A stretch of 64,000 bases of DNA from Astropecten irregularis (lineage: Eukaryota; Echinodermata; Asteroidea; Paxillosida; Astropectinidae), in the NCBI GenBank assembly GCA_963971285.1, contig OZ020264.1, positions 13,468,431 to 13,532,430 of the forward strand, given 5' to 3'. Shown one piece after another: positions 46,895-57,562 of the stretch (the stretch's first letter is position 1; each line of letters opens with the position of its first letter). Position numbers and translations under genes: made by a program. The notes below the pieces were generated by a model. The model was not told the origin of the DNA and ran no database searches. It saw nothing but the letters and a program-made list of their open reading frames with translations.

Positions 46895-48010
46895 TCAGTG
46901 TTTGATGTTTTGGTATTCTTCGTTCTTGAGCTCATATTTGGTCTTCTCCTCTGGCTTGGCGTAGTCATACACATGACTTTCATCCTGGTCTTCAGGTATT
47001 TGGTTGTAAGTGTGCTGGATGTCGCCTGTTTCATTAGTCGTATTAAGTCCCATGTGCTGTGTGTTGCTGTCATCCGTTGGTTGTAGCTCCATGAAGGGAT
47101 AAGCTTTCTGTGCATTGGTTGCCTCCTCCTTCATGCTCTTAATATGGCGATGTCTGTGAACGAGGAGCAAGATGTTGATGATGACAGAGATGACGAAAAG
47201 GAGGATGAATAAAACGGCCGTAGCAATCCAGCCACCGTAGCAGGGTTGCAAGGAGACTGTTGGCAGTGCTGTTGTCATAGACAGCACATTTATTGGTCCT
47301 ATGGTGCAGTCTCTTGCTATACCAGGGGATGAGGATGGTAGCCCAATTTGACACGTGTAGATGCTACCATTATTAGCTGCACTTACTTCCAGATGTAAGG
47401 AGGATGTTTGTATGTTGTTGTTGGTTGATATACTCCATGGATAAATCTGTTCAGACGGTAGGACTTGTACCGAGACTCGAGGTTCACCCATCTCAGCAGT
47501 GCAACTCATGTTAAGACTGGTTCCTTCTTGTACAGTGTGTGGACCATTGGGGAAGCAGATAGGGAACATGTCAGATGGGAAGTAATTAACTGTTAAGTTA
47601 TAACCATCAGTTGCCAGTGTGGTGCTTCTGTCTCCATCTGAATCCTTGATTCTACAGTAATACTGCCCGGTGTCATTCCTTTGGATGTTGTAGATATTAA
47701 GGATTTCAGCCCTATATGCCATCGAGTTAGATCTGAAACTGAATGAATAACGGTTCGCTATGCCCATTTCATTCCTTGCTATAATCACATCCTGATTGCC
47801 GATGATTCTTGACCACTCAATGACATTACCTGCCTGCAGGTTGTTGGCTGCACATTGTAGCCGAACCATTTGACCCTCTACAGGATCATCTAATGGTGCC
47901 CATTTAATCAGAGTCACAGCTTGTCCGCTGACTCCACCCAGCGGACCTGTATGAAGAGAAGCTACAACACACAGCAGGAGTAGATACATCAACCTAGATC
48001 CACCATCCAT
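46895..48010 (-). CDS. IgR-A: intronless two-Ig-domain receptor with YxxM/YxN tail
   Basis: 371 aa in one exon. Residues 1-30 are a signal peptide (MYLLLLCVVASL core). Ig domain 1 has C53, W66 and C119 (NDTGQYYC); Ig domain 2 has C170 and C220 (NGSIYTC). They are joined by a YFPSDMFPICFPNG linker with an extra Cys, probably paired with C235. The TM segment is about 261-285. The cytoplasmic tail (286-371) has Tyr 304 in YPFM (YxxM, a PI3K p85 SH2 type site), Tyr 335 in YNQI, Tyr 348/350, Tyr 359 and Tyr 366 in YQNI (YxN, Grb2 type). There is no ITIM with a proper -2 residue and no ITAM. No family name is recognised. The start is supported by alignment with IgR-B over the signal peptide and 5' flank. 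First (3'-most in map order) of four tandem paralogs. Likely a cell-surface recognition receptor; the ligand is unknown. Confidence 0.85.
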   Translation of the reverse strand: MDGGSRLMYLLLLCVVASLHTGPLGGVSGQAVTLIKWAPLDDPVEGQMVRLQCAANNLQAGNVIEWSRIIGNQDVIIARNEMGIANRYSFSFRSNSMAYRAEILNIYNIQRNDTGQYYCRIKDSDGDRSTTLATDGYNLTVNYFPSDMFPICFPNGPHTVQEGTSLNMSCTAEMGEPRVSVQVLPSEQIYPWSISTNNNIQTSSLHLEVSAANNGSIYTCQIGLPSSSPGIARDCTIGPINVLSMTTALPTVSLQPCYGGWIATAVLFILLFVISVIINILLLVHRHRHIKSMKEEATNAQKAYPFMELQPTDDSNTQHMGLNTTNETGDIQHTYNQIPEDQDESHVYDYAKPEEKTKYELKNEEYQNIKH

Positions 48011-48175
48011 GGTTAGAGCAAGAACTTTCTCTTACAGAATGCGAAGGCTGTAGGGAGCTGTACTGGTTTATTCAGTCAAACAGGATGATATTGATCGGGC
48101 TAATATTTGGTTGTAGTCCTTACTGGTGGATGATGTAGATTACACTGCACTTGACACGGATGCCTGTGAATATAA
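48011..48175 (-). promoter_or_regulatory. Conserved 5' flank of IgR-A
   Basis: About 165 bp upstream of the ATG is nearly the same as the flanks of IgR-B and, for about 95 bp, IgR-C (TTTCTCTTACAGAATGCG and TCATTCAGTCAAAC-type text on +). It probably holds the shared 5' UTR and core promoter, copied with the genes. Confidence 0.6.
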
Positions 48176-48514
48176 AGCTACGCAGATGCTATCCTGTGTG
48201 GTTTTCATGTCACTCAATCCTTTAACCGCATTGCCATGACGGCATAGATATCGTTTTTAAATTTTCACCATACATTACTAATCAAAACGATGATGTAGCA
48301 ATAGTTTGGACTGTGTGCTTATTTTCATCGACATTATACAAATACATGCTAGCTACGATAGTTTGCATTTGTATTCATTCAAAATAATGAAGATATAAAT
48401 GATATAGTGGGATTTATTTCAGCGTTAACATGTTAATGTCAATGATAAACTGAATTATTGTATCGACCGAGCCACAAGTATATGGTTGGTCACGCGTTGT
48501 GAATACGTTGAGGT

Positions 48515-48659
48515 AATGGGAGACTTTTGGAGAGTCGGTCTTGAATCAACAGCGCACGCGCACGCACGCGCAATACAACGCGCGCATGCTCACAATTGCA
48601 CAAGCATGGTTTGCGCGTGCGCTGTTGACTCAAGACCGACTCTCCAAAAGTCTCCCATT
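48515..48659. mobile_element. Foldback MITE with AATGGGAGACTTTTGG ends
   Basis: 145 bp, with arms of about 50 bp: AATGGGAGACTTTTGGAG, then AGTCGGTCTTGA and CAACAGCGCACGCGC, all mirrored at the right end. Very high arm identity suggests a young insertion. Confidence 0.85.
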
Positions 48660-48750
48660 GGTTGTCATGTGCAAAAACTATTTGGAAACAAAGTAAAGTT
48701 GATTCGCATTCCTGCACATAAATCTAAGACTTGAAATAAATTACACTAAG

Positions 48751-49120
48751 TTAAAGGTATAATACATGATTGGTAAAGGTCACAGAACAGCGCCCACACT
48801 TTGTCTGATCCACCATGTAAATGAAATAATATACCTGTGAAAATTTAAGCTCAATCTGCCATCTGAGTCACGAGGAAATAACAAAAGAAAAAAAAGACTA
48901 ATTTTTTCTTATAGAACATATAGAATGGTTTTGATCTTACACCGAGATCAAAACTGTTTTCGGTCTTTGTTTTACCCATTTCTCGATAAATACACCATTT
49001 CAGGCGAAAATATTCTAACAGTATGTTTCTACCAGCACCATCTTTATATCCTGAAAGTTATAGGTAAATCTGTAAACATTTCTGTTTTGCTATGTTACCA
49101 ATCCTGTACTGTACCTTTAA
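48751..49120. mobile_element. MITE, TTAAAGGTA family, copy 2
   Basis: Left TTAAAGGTATAATACATG, right CTGTACTGTACCTTTAA; the interior shares GTATGTTTCTACCA and GAAAGTTATAGG with 4148-4532. Confidence 0.7.
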
Positions 49121-50330
49121 TTGGTCTTTTAGGGGATTCATCAGAAATGGCAGAATAAATAATGTACAATGAGAAACGCACCTTTTTACAGTCAAACCAA
49201 TCCACGATTACATACATAAAATGTTACTTTTACATAGGCCGTCCGTATTGTACTTGGAAATGAATAGCATTATTGTGTTTACAATCCACTGAAATTTACA
49301 GGGGAATTCCCCTGTATTATTAGGTTGTGTATATCTCCGCCACTTTTAGGTTCACAATAGTTTCCACGACCTGGGCTTTTAGTTATTGCCCAAGGCAAGC
49401 GTATGACGCAGATGAATAAGTACATTTAAATTGAATAATGTTCCCATGTGATGTGGATGGTTAACCAAGCAGTACATATACCTCCATGGAACACATGTAC
49501 CCTTAAACACTCAGCCTTTGTGAGGTCGAATCAGCTCACAGTGCGTCAGTAAGATTAATTGCTGAAAGGTTTAGGATTTGAACTTTCGTTTTGACACCAA
49601 AGCCCCAAATACACGGAAATAACATAAAGCAATTTTGAGTCGTGCGTGGGAATTTGTCAAAATGTAGATTTTTTTAGATGGATAGGAATCATGTATGGTT
49701 CCTTATTCTAGTCCAATATCTATATTACATCTAATTCACACCCAAAACTTGATATAAGTACGACATGATAAAGTATAATTATAGTAACGTACAGACATTC
49801 TGAGTACGCCGTTTAAAGTATAATGATGAGATACTTATAAAATACAATTATTTCCCAATATCGTGGTATAAGAACAACTCTCAATACAAATCTTAGGTTA
49901 CCTTTATAATTTTATGAACATCGAATTCAACTCTTGGTCCTTTTTATGCATAACTATATTAACATGACTTGAAAGTATTCAAGAATCGTGTGTATTCGCA
50001 CTGAATACAATTCGGGCAACTCAAAACAGCATTGAAATATGGTCTGAAATTGTGCATTAATTATTGTTTGCATAATATTTGTAAACCTCATCGGTGACGT
50101 AGCAAGCTGGTTTTTATATTTGCAGTTTCGTTTCCACTGTCTTGACTTTAATCAGTGCGTATATTCAATCAGATGGACATGTCATTTCTTTGTTATATAC
50201 AGAAAAATGTAAAGAGGTCGAGTGCATCACGTGATCCGTGATAGAGAGAGGAATGGGCGTGGTCTCAAATACGCCCGCCCTCCATAGCTAGCTACGTCAC
50301 TGCTCATTTGTTTCTCAAATCATACATCAC

Positions 50331-52409
50331 CTACTTGGCCATTGGCATAATGCTGGCGTACAATGTCTGTTCCTCCTTTGGCTCTTGTACGGTGTCTGAT
50401 GTGTCTTGTTGTAAATCAAGATCAGCATACATGACGTCATCTGATGTAAGATCCACATTGGCGTCTTGAAGATGGCGGGGAGGTACTTGACTGTAGTCAT
50501 CTATTGATGCAGTGTGGTGTAAATCCAGGGCATTGTGTCTCTGCTGGTGTGATGGTGGCTTGGGTGGGCGTGGTGGCATCTGGGCATCTTGCCCAGCATC
50601 TTCAGCATTTTGAGGCATCCTTGGGTAGTTATCTTCCTCTCCTTGGTGACCGGCATCTCCTGGGACTACCATTGGTTGTACATCTGGGGAATCGGAAGAC
50701 GACAAAGATGATCGAGACAGTTTTGGTTTGGGCTTTTGGGTGGATGTTTGATGTGATCTGTCTGGTGTATTAATCGCATCCTCTGGAGGAGGTGGTGATG
50801 GATATTGAGCCGAAGCTAGAGGAGCTTCATCGGTGGCAGTCTTTGAAGACTTGCGGATTCCTTTTGGTTTTGAAGTCAAGGGTGGTTTGGGGGTGTGAGA
50901 AACCGGCTTGACCATCGCTGTGGGTTTAGGCTTGGTGTGTGGTACAGCTGATACTGGGGAAGTAAGGGCTTCATCATCATTTGTGGTGAGTGTAGGAGTG
51001 GCGTATTGGGGTTCAGTGGTTTGAGGTGATTTGACAGGAAGAGGTTCAGCATCAGCCTTGATCTTCAGCTCATTGCTGTTTCCATCTGAAGTCAGCTTGT
51101 GTTTCTGCACCTCTGCATACATAGGCGCACCACTTATCTCATCAACTCCCTCTGAAGATGTTCTGTCAATACTTTGTCCATGTCCATGCTCAATCCTAAC
51201 ATTTGCTTCTATCTTTTGAGAACTTGATATATCCGGCGAGATATCATCTTCTTTCTTAAATGTATTGGTTTTCTGTGGAAGAGCGTAGAGACCATCTATT
51301 GCAGTGTTGTTATCCAACCTTGTGAAGTGCTCAGTTTCATGTTCAGATTCTACACTCACTATGACGTTGGGAGAGTTCTCCTTCATTTCAAGTTGGCTGT
51401 TAACGTATGTATCATTGGATACTGTGAACGTGTCAGGGTTCGTTTCGATGTGTTTCTGCTTTTTATCTGTGCTTGAGCCACGTCTGCATATTAAGCAGAA
51501 TACTATTAATAATATGAGGAGTAAGAGGAGACAACCTCCTCCTCCAGCCGCTCCTGCAATGATAGGTATTTGCAGACTGCTTGAGCCTGTAGTAGGCTCG
51601 ACTGTTCTGGGCTCATTACTGGTCACCACATCGTGGGTATCCTTTGATGTCGTTGGCTCATGTCTGGCTGGATATCTTGGTGTTGTCATGGTTACCACGG
51701 TGATTGGTCCAATGGTGCAGTTTCTTTCCACATCAGGGAAATAGTCTTTTGAACTGATTTGACACGTATAGATGCTACCATTATGAGCTGCACTTACTTG
51801 CAGATGTAATGTTGATATTTCCATGTCGTTGTTAGTTGATTTAGTCCATACATAAATCATTCCATTCGTTAATATTTCTACGTAGACATGTGGCTCACCT
51901 ACCTCAGTAGTGCAACTCATGTTTAGACTGGCTCCTTCTTGTACAGCGTGTGGACCACTAGGGAAGCAGACAGGGTACATGTCAGATGGGAAGTAATTAA
52001 CAGTTAAATCATAACCAGCAATTGCTAGAGTGGTTCCATCTGAATCCTTGAGCGTACAGTCATAATGCCCGGTGTGATTCCTCTGAATGTTGAAGATGGT
52101 AAGTATCTCAATCCTATGTGGAAATGTAGATTGGAGAGTGATTGAATGTCCGTCTAATGTACTTGTTGCATCCCTTGCAATCAAATACCGATTAGACATG
52201 TTTCTTGACCACTCGATTATATCGTCGGCTTTCACGTTGCTGCCATCACATTGTAGCTGAACCATATCCCCCTCTGCAGGATTACCTTCTGCTGGTGTTA
52301 TTTTGTCAAGAGTCACAGATTGTCCGCTGACTGCAACCAGCGGACCTGTATGAAGAGAAGCTACAACACACAGCAGGAGCAGATACATTAACCTAGATCC
52401 ACCATCCAT
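50331..52409 (-). CDS. IgR-B: intronless two-Ig-domain receptor with ITIM-ITSM tail
   Basis: 692 aa, single exon. Signal peptide 1-30 is nearly identical to IgR-A. Ig1: C54, W67, C118; Ig2: C166, C216. A short Thr/Pro stalk runs about 241-278, and the TM is about 281-307 (AGAAGGGG then a Leu/Ile core) with no charged residue. The long tail (309-692) has Tyr 335 (TYVNS, YxN type), Tyr 375, Tyr 431 (PMYAEV), Tyr 469, Tyr 639, then VMYADL (659-664, an ITIM by the V/I/L/S-x-Y-x-x-L/I/V rule) and TLYASI (682-687, an ITSM by T-x-Y-x-x-V/I). The two tyrosines are 23 residues apart. Proline motifs MPPRPPKPPS and KPKPT suit SH3 domains. By vertebrate analogy (PD-1, Siglecs), phosphorylation would recruit SHP-type phosphatases; that role is inferred. 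Its last 145 nt are identical to those of IgR-D. Confidence 0.88.
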   Translation of the reverse strand: MDGGSRLMYLLLLCVVASLHTGPLVAVSGQSVTLDKITPAEGNPAEGDMVQLQCDGSNVKADDIIEWSRNMSNRYLIARDATSTLDGHSITLQSTFPHRIEILTIFNIQRNHTGHYDCTLKDSDGTTLAIAGYDLTVNYFPSDMYPVCFPSGPHAVQEGASLNMSCTTEVGEPHVYVEILTNGMIYVWTKSTNNDMEISTLHLQVSAAHNGSIYTCQISSKDYFPDVERNCTIGPITVVTMTTPRYPARHEPTTSKDTHDVVTSNEPRTVEPTTGSSSLQIPIIAGAAGGGGCLLLLLILLIVFCLICRRGSSTDKKQKHIETNPDTFTVSNDTYVNSQLEMKENSPNVIVSVESEHETEHFTRLDNNTAIDGLYALPQKTNTFKKEDDISPDISSSQKIEANVRIEHGHGQSIDRTSSEGVDEISGAPMYAEVQKHKLTSDGNSNELKIKADAEPLPVKSPQTTEPQYATPTLTTNDDEALTSPVSAVPHTKPKPTAMVKPVSHTPKPPLTSKPKGIRKSSKTATDEAPLASAQYPSPPPPEDAINTPDRSHQTSTQKPKPKLSRSSLSSSDSPDVQPMVVPGDAGHQGEEDNYPRMPQNAEDAGQDAQMPPRPPKPPSHQQRHNALDLHHTASIDDYSQVPPRHLQDANVDLTSDDVMYADLDLQQDTSDTVQEPKEEQTLYASIMPMAK

Positions 52410-52578
52410 GGTTAGAACAAGAACTTTCTCTTACAGAATGCGAAGGCTGTAGGGAATTAACTGTACTGGTTCATTCAGTCAAACATCAGGATGATATGGA
52501 TCGGGCTAATATTGGTTTGTAGTCGTTACTGGTGGATGATGAAGAGTGCACTGCACTTGACGTGGATGCCGTATGAAT
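52410..52578 (-). promoter_or_regulatory. Conserved 5' flank of IgR-B
   Basis: Matches the IgR-A flank closely over about 165 bp, with small indels (AATTAACTG and CAT insertions). Probable 5' UTR and core promoter. Confidence 0.6.
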
Positions 52579-54721
52579 AATACTCAGAATTATTGGTTCA
52601 TTTCCGGGTTCATTCTGACATTCGTCAGATTTCACGCCTCAGTGATTCTGAAGTTCTGAGTCTGGGTAGACATAGGTCACCTTTGTAAATCCCCTGAACT
52701 ATTTATTCAACCGTGAGTTTTGGTACAAATTGCTGAATATTTATGAAATAAACCAGAATCAATACACGATGAATTAAACGTGATAATGCCTATGGAGTTT
52801 CAAATGCATTGGTTGTGTTCTTACAAAATTATAGGGATTGGAAAAACCGACATATCTGACGATTTGTTGGAAAACTCTCTAAGATTGAAACATTTCTCAA
52901 AGATATTCTGCACTGGATAATGACAGGGTAATAATGAGCTCTGTGTGAATGAACGATAAGTGACATATTCACCAATTGCTTGTTGGCTTTGATTGATATA
53001 AATGTCTCACTGTGTCTGATAGAGAATTAGACCTAGAACCTTTTGAATTCCATTATTAATGAACACCTTGCACTTTATTTGGTATTGTTTGAACATGCTT
53101 TGTCTTGAAAATGATGCAGTGTTAATAATTATGATTGATATTTCTAAGACATCGGGTCAATAATATTGCAGAATGACTGAAATTTATATACATGTATTTA
53201 TTTGCAACTCCCTCACCCTACCCCCTAGGGTGTGTGCAAAATCATGTTAAAATTGGAGGATTTTGGGAAAGTTAAAACAGTTCATTAAAACCTCGAACTT
53301 TGACTTCACCTGGTCACGCCCATAGAGGGCGGTATTCAAACCAATCAAACCAATTCATCCTCTTGCTGATTGGGGGAGTGTGTGTCAGAAGTGTGTGGTT
53401 TGAACCAGAATTCATTGCATGTGACCCATTTTGTACTGATGATCACATCGATGAAATCGTGAAAAAATTGATGAAACATGAATAGAAATGGATCAAAGTT
53501 TGACTCTATGTTTGACCTCTATACAATTCACACAATTTAATAAATTACCGGGGAAATGAATAGAATAAGTAAACACTGCCGTATTTACAGTCTAATCTCG
53601 AGTCTCAGTTGAATCAAACATGTTATAATTATATGTTTATCTTCATGTTTATTCACTGTACTAATCACAAGGTATTATTCATGTGGGTGTGGCATACCAT
53701 TGTTATAAACAACACTCTTAAATTGATGACTGACTGGTAATCAGAATGTACGCATACACGATTTAGACAGCAAAGAAACAAATTAGGATTAATAATTATA
53801 TTAATAAGTAAAAATTACAGCCAAGATCAATTGTTCTAGTTACAAATAATAGTTACCAAGACCGATACAAACATGCCATATTTAAAATGGATGTGGAAAC
53901 TAAATTAAGAGAATTATTTGGTAATGTTATAAGAAATCAAAGAGTAAGATTCTTTTACGTGCAAAATAATTATTAAAGTAGGTATTATGCAGTGTTATTT
54001 TAATTGTATTCCATTCCATTATGATATGAAAAGGAACGAAGCTTTTAATAAAACATATTTTGAAACTTATACTTTATGTACATGCACAATTCACATGCAC
54101 CAGCATACATCTATAGGGCGCCCTCTATATACAATTCTCGAAATTAATGATAGTCGTGTTTATCGGATCAGTTTATGTGATAATCAACATGATCACAACA
54201 CGAACCAGTCTCAACCACTCTGAAATTGCAGTTTGATACATGGTTTGTTCTTATCATTTCTACAACTAGTTTCCATCCGATTATAATAAATACAAAGTCA
54301 TATTTCTTCCCTTTGCCTAATGTCGAACAGAAGCAATTTCCTTCTGAAAAATTTCGCCATTGGATATTGAATGTTTTCCTTTTGTCTACTTTTTAAATCT
54401 GTTGACATCAGACTGATGTAACTGCTTATCGTTTTTTTTTTTTTTTTTAAGGATGTTTAAAGGTCCGGAGTTTTGCGAATTTAGGCATACAATACAGCAT
54501 CATATACATATGTACAGAATTGAAACAAGCAAAACCAAAGCTCCATTATATATGAATCTATATCGTTAGTAAGTTTCAACCTGATAATCATTTAAGACTC
54601 AGCAATCACTCTTACGTCTTCATATGTGGTGCTACTTTTACGGATTGGAAGTTCGTTCCAATCCCTTCTCCGTCTGTCTGGTATTAGGTAAGCTAATCGT
54701 TGGCTGTGTTAGCCGTAGGTT
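52579..54721. other. Spacer between IgR-B and IgR-C
   Basis: No gene recognised. The last 60-150 bp beside IgR-C (about 54590-54721) look like decayed tail-coding sequence of the IgR-A type (see findings). A poly-T run lies at about 54431-54450. The rest is AT-rich unique sequence. Confidence 0.45.
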
Positions 54722-55966
54722 TCATGTATTGTTTGTAGTGTCATCAATTTGCTGTAGCTCCATGCAGTTATCAGCTATCTGTGCATTGGTTGTATTCTCC
54801 TCTGTGGGTCTTAGAAGACGTCTGAGTTTGATGACGTAATAGATGAGGAAGAGGCAGATGATGAAGATGATGATAACAAAGATAATGAAAGGGACGATGA
54901 TGGCAGCAGAGGAAGGACATACAGAACAGCATGTGCATGACTGATCGGTCTCTGGTGGGGTCGAGGTTGCATCCTGCTGTGTACCACTGGTAGCTGCCGT
55001 CGTCCCTGCGTTGCTGGATTGTGGGGATTCTGTTGTAGGGTTTATAGTGCTACTGCCAGACTCGCAGGTTGTGTGCATGTAGGGAAGAGTTGATGGTTTG
55101 AAGGTTGTCGTGTATAATGGTGTTGCCATGGATATCACGTTGACAGAACCACCTTCAGTTGTTTCTTGCTCACCTTGGATATCTGTTGATGTCGTTGACT
55201 CATGAGTGGTTGGGGTTTGGTGTCTTGGTGTTGTCATAGTTACCACGGTGATTGGTCCGATGGTGCAGGATCTTACCATACACGAAAATGATGCGTATTT
55301 TGAACTGATTTGACATGTGTATATGCTACCATTATTATCTGCACTTACTTGCAGATGTAAGGAGGATGTTTTGATGTCGTTGTTAATTGATTTATTCCAT
55401 TGATAAACATGTCCACACGTCAACATTTGTACCCAGACTTGTGGTTGACCTGTCTCAGTAGTGCAACTCATGTTTAGACTGGTCCCTTCTTGTACAGTGA
55501 TTGAGCCATTAGGGAAGCAGACAGGGTACATGTCAGATGGGAAGTAAAGAACTGTTAAACCATATTTATCAGAGTCCAGTTCGGTGCCGCTGTCTCCATC
55601 TGAGTCCTTGATTCTACAGTAATACCGCCCGGTGTCATTCCTATGAACGTTGTAGATCGTAAGAGTTTCAGCCCTTTTTGCCATCGAGGGAGACACGATG
55701 TTGATTGAATAACTTTTCCCGTTGTCTGTGGTCGTTCCATTCCTTGCTATAATCACATCATGATTGGCGATGTTTCTGGACCACTCAATGACATTACCTG
55801 CCTGCAGGTTGAAGGCATCACAACGTAGCTGAACCATGTCACCCTCTACAGGAATATCTCCCGGTTCAGATTTAAACAGAATCACGATTCTGCTGACCTC
55901 AGGACTGGTAGGAAGAGAAGCTACAACACACAGGAGCAGATACATTAACCTATATCCACCATCCAT
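54722..55966 (-). CDS. IgR-C: intronless two-Ig-domain receptor with short tyrosine-free tail
   Basis: 414 aa, one exon. The signal peptide (MYLLLCVVASL) is one Leu shorter than in IgR-A. Ig1: C49, W62, C117; Ig2: C168, C218, with extra cysteines C183 and C229. It has a long Thr/Ser/Pro-rich, mucin-like stalk (about 243-345) with a CTCCSVC cluster just before the TM (354-379). The tail has only about 35 residues, begins KLRRLLRP, and contains no tyrosine. Its AQIADNCMELQQIDD aligns with AQKAYPFMELQPTDD of IgR-A, with the YxxM tyrosine replaced, and it stops soon after. It could bind the same kind of ligand as its neighbours without tyrosine signalling, a decoy-like form. Whether it signals through a partner is unknown; the TM has no charged residue. 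Confidence 0.85.
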   Translation of the reverse strand: MDGGYRLMYLLLCVVASLPTSPEVSRIVILFKSEPGDIPVEGDMVQLRCDAFNLQAGNVIEWSRNIANHDVIIARNGTTTDNGKSYSINIVSPSMAKRAETLTIYNVHRNDTGRYYCRIKDSDGDSGTELDSDKYGLTVLYFPSDMYPVCFPNGSITVQEGTSLNMSCTTETGQPQVWVQMLTCGHVYQWNKSINNDIKTSSLHLQVSADNNGSIYTCQISSKYASFSCMVRSCTIGPITVVTMTTPRHQTPTTHESTTSTDIQGEQETTEGGSVNVISMATPLYTTTFKPSTLPYMHTTCESGSSTINPTTESPQSSNAGTTAATSGTQQDATSTPPETDQSCTCCSVCPSSAAIIVPFIIFVIIIFIICLFLIYYVIKLRRLLRPTEENTTNAQIADNCMELQQIDDTTNNT

Positions 55967-56065
55967 GGTTAGAGCAGGAACTTTCTCTTACAGAATGTGA
56001 AGGCTGTAGGGAGCTGCACTGGTTCATTCAGTCAAACAGGACGATATTGATCGGTATTAACATTT
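55967..56065 (-). promoter_or_regulatory. Conserved 5' flank of IgR-C
   Basis: About 95 bp upstream of the ATG match IgR-A and IgR-B (GGTTCATTCAGTCAAACAGG on +), then similarity is lost. Probable 5' UTR. Confidence 0.55.
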
Positions 56066-56954
56066 GATCCTTGTTGTATCATGGAGGGCTTATGAATTCA
56101 TAGTTAGTTATGTACACGTATTCTTACAGGGTTCTTTCAATAGCCTGACGTCATGCTCCAGTGAGTTTGAAAGAGTATGCAAAGATTTTACCGCGTCAGA
56201 AATGATTTTCATAATCGTTTATTCATAGGAACAGGGGCGTCTGTCATTTAAGTCTTTTCTTTGCAATCATCGCTATATATTACACTTAAGTTCAAATCGC
56301 CTTTGCAAGGCCGGCGTCGCTGATTTTGCGTTTACTAAATTTATAGTCACCACAGTTGCGATCATTAAAAATTGAACGTTTTGTTCGAGGCTAAAATACC
56401 TGACATTTGACATTTTCAAGAAGCGTTCTTCGTCAATGTCACTTTTCACTATAGTACCCATTGATCTCTATTTTTGAGTGGTATTTGCCGCCATGACTGA
56501 ACGCGCGCGTTAAGGCCATGCAGGATGGTTCGAAAATTCAAAAGCGATATAGAATGTGTTTGAATAGGGTCAAGCATGCAGATTTTTCAATCTACAGCTA
56601 GACTATCACTCCTTTTGGGATTTTGTGTACCAAACTTTAGTGTAAACTATTTGACAACGCATTCAATGCACACTTACGGCTTATCCGTGAAAGGGCCTAT
56701 TAACAGCTGTAAGGTTGCACAGTCTTATGAAGTGATCTTTATGCCGAATTATATGCGTTTGAATGATTTGGCCCTATTCACGTGACCAATGGCGGCCCCC
56801 AGTCAGACATAGATTTCTATGTGAAATTGTACGTTTCTAGTTCTATGATGAGGAACCAAACAAAGAAACACATCACTGAATAGTTTTTGATTTATTGACA
56901 GTATGTTTTTTCGCTCGATGCAGTTTTTCGTCTCTAATGCGAGCGTCTGTAAGG

Positions 56955-57562
56955 CCCATGGCCAGAGTTGTAATGACTCGAGTCAATGACTCGACTCGAG
57001 TCCGACTCGAGTCACATTTTTTGGTGACTCGACTCAACTCGAGTCCCGAAGGCTAAATGACTCGACTCGTGACTCGACTCGAGTCTCTCATCAGAATGGC
57101 TCGACTCGACTCGAGTAAGGCTAATAATGACTCGAGTCCCCCCTTCCCGCCCCAAAAATAAAACTTTGTCGCCATTATGTCGCATTACGTACTCCCTCCC
57201 TCTAGCACTATCTTGTGGTTTTGTAAATCCACGAAACCAGACTAACGTTTCACAACTGTGATAATTATGTGCATGTAAATGTGTTTCATCACAGGTTGTG
57301 ACCCGGATGTACTGGTAAATTAAAAAACAAAGCAAACAAATTCCAGTCTCTTGGTGTTTGTTTATTTCTAAATATTTGTGACTCGAATTGACTCGATCTA
57401 AATAATTGACTCGACTCGACTCGACTCGACTACACACCGTGACTCGACTCGACTCGACATTCATGACCAAATGACTCGACTCGACTCGAGTCACTACTTT
57501 AAAATGACTCGACTCGACTCGAGTCACAAAAAACAGTGACTCGTTACAACTCTGCCCATGGC
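56955..57562. mobile_element. hAT-type MITE with 8-bp target duplication, GACTCGA-rich
   Basis: The element is 56963-57554 (592 bp), flanked by CCCATGGC at 56955-56962 and 57555-57562, an exact 8-bp target-site duplication. The ends CAGAGTTGTAATGACTCG and GTGACTCGTTACAACTCTG are inverted repeats of the CAGRG type usual for hAT. Both arms are made of GACTCGACTCGAGTC variants; the middle (about 57140-57370) is unique sequence. No transposase. Confidence 0.9.

Larger units (their letters stand above)
48176..50330. other. Spacer between IgR-A and IgR-B
   Basis: Two MITEs (48515 and 48751) and AT-rich sequence; no coding region recognised. Confidence 0.5.

Noticed and set aside
46761..47086. Plus-strand open frames opposite IgR-A
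   Set aside because: Antisense shadows of a coding exon with intact Ig and TM features on the minus strand.
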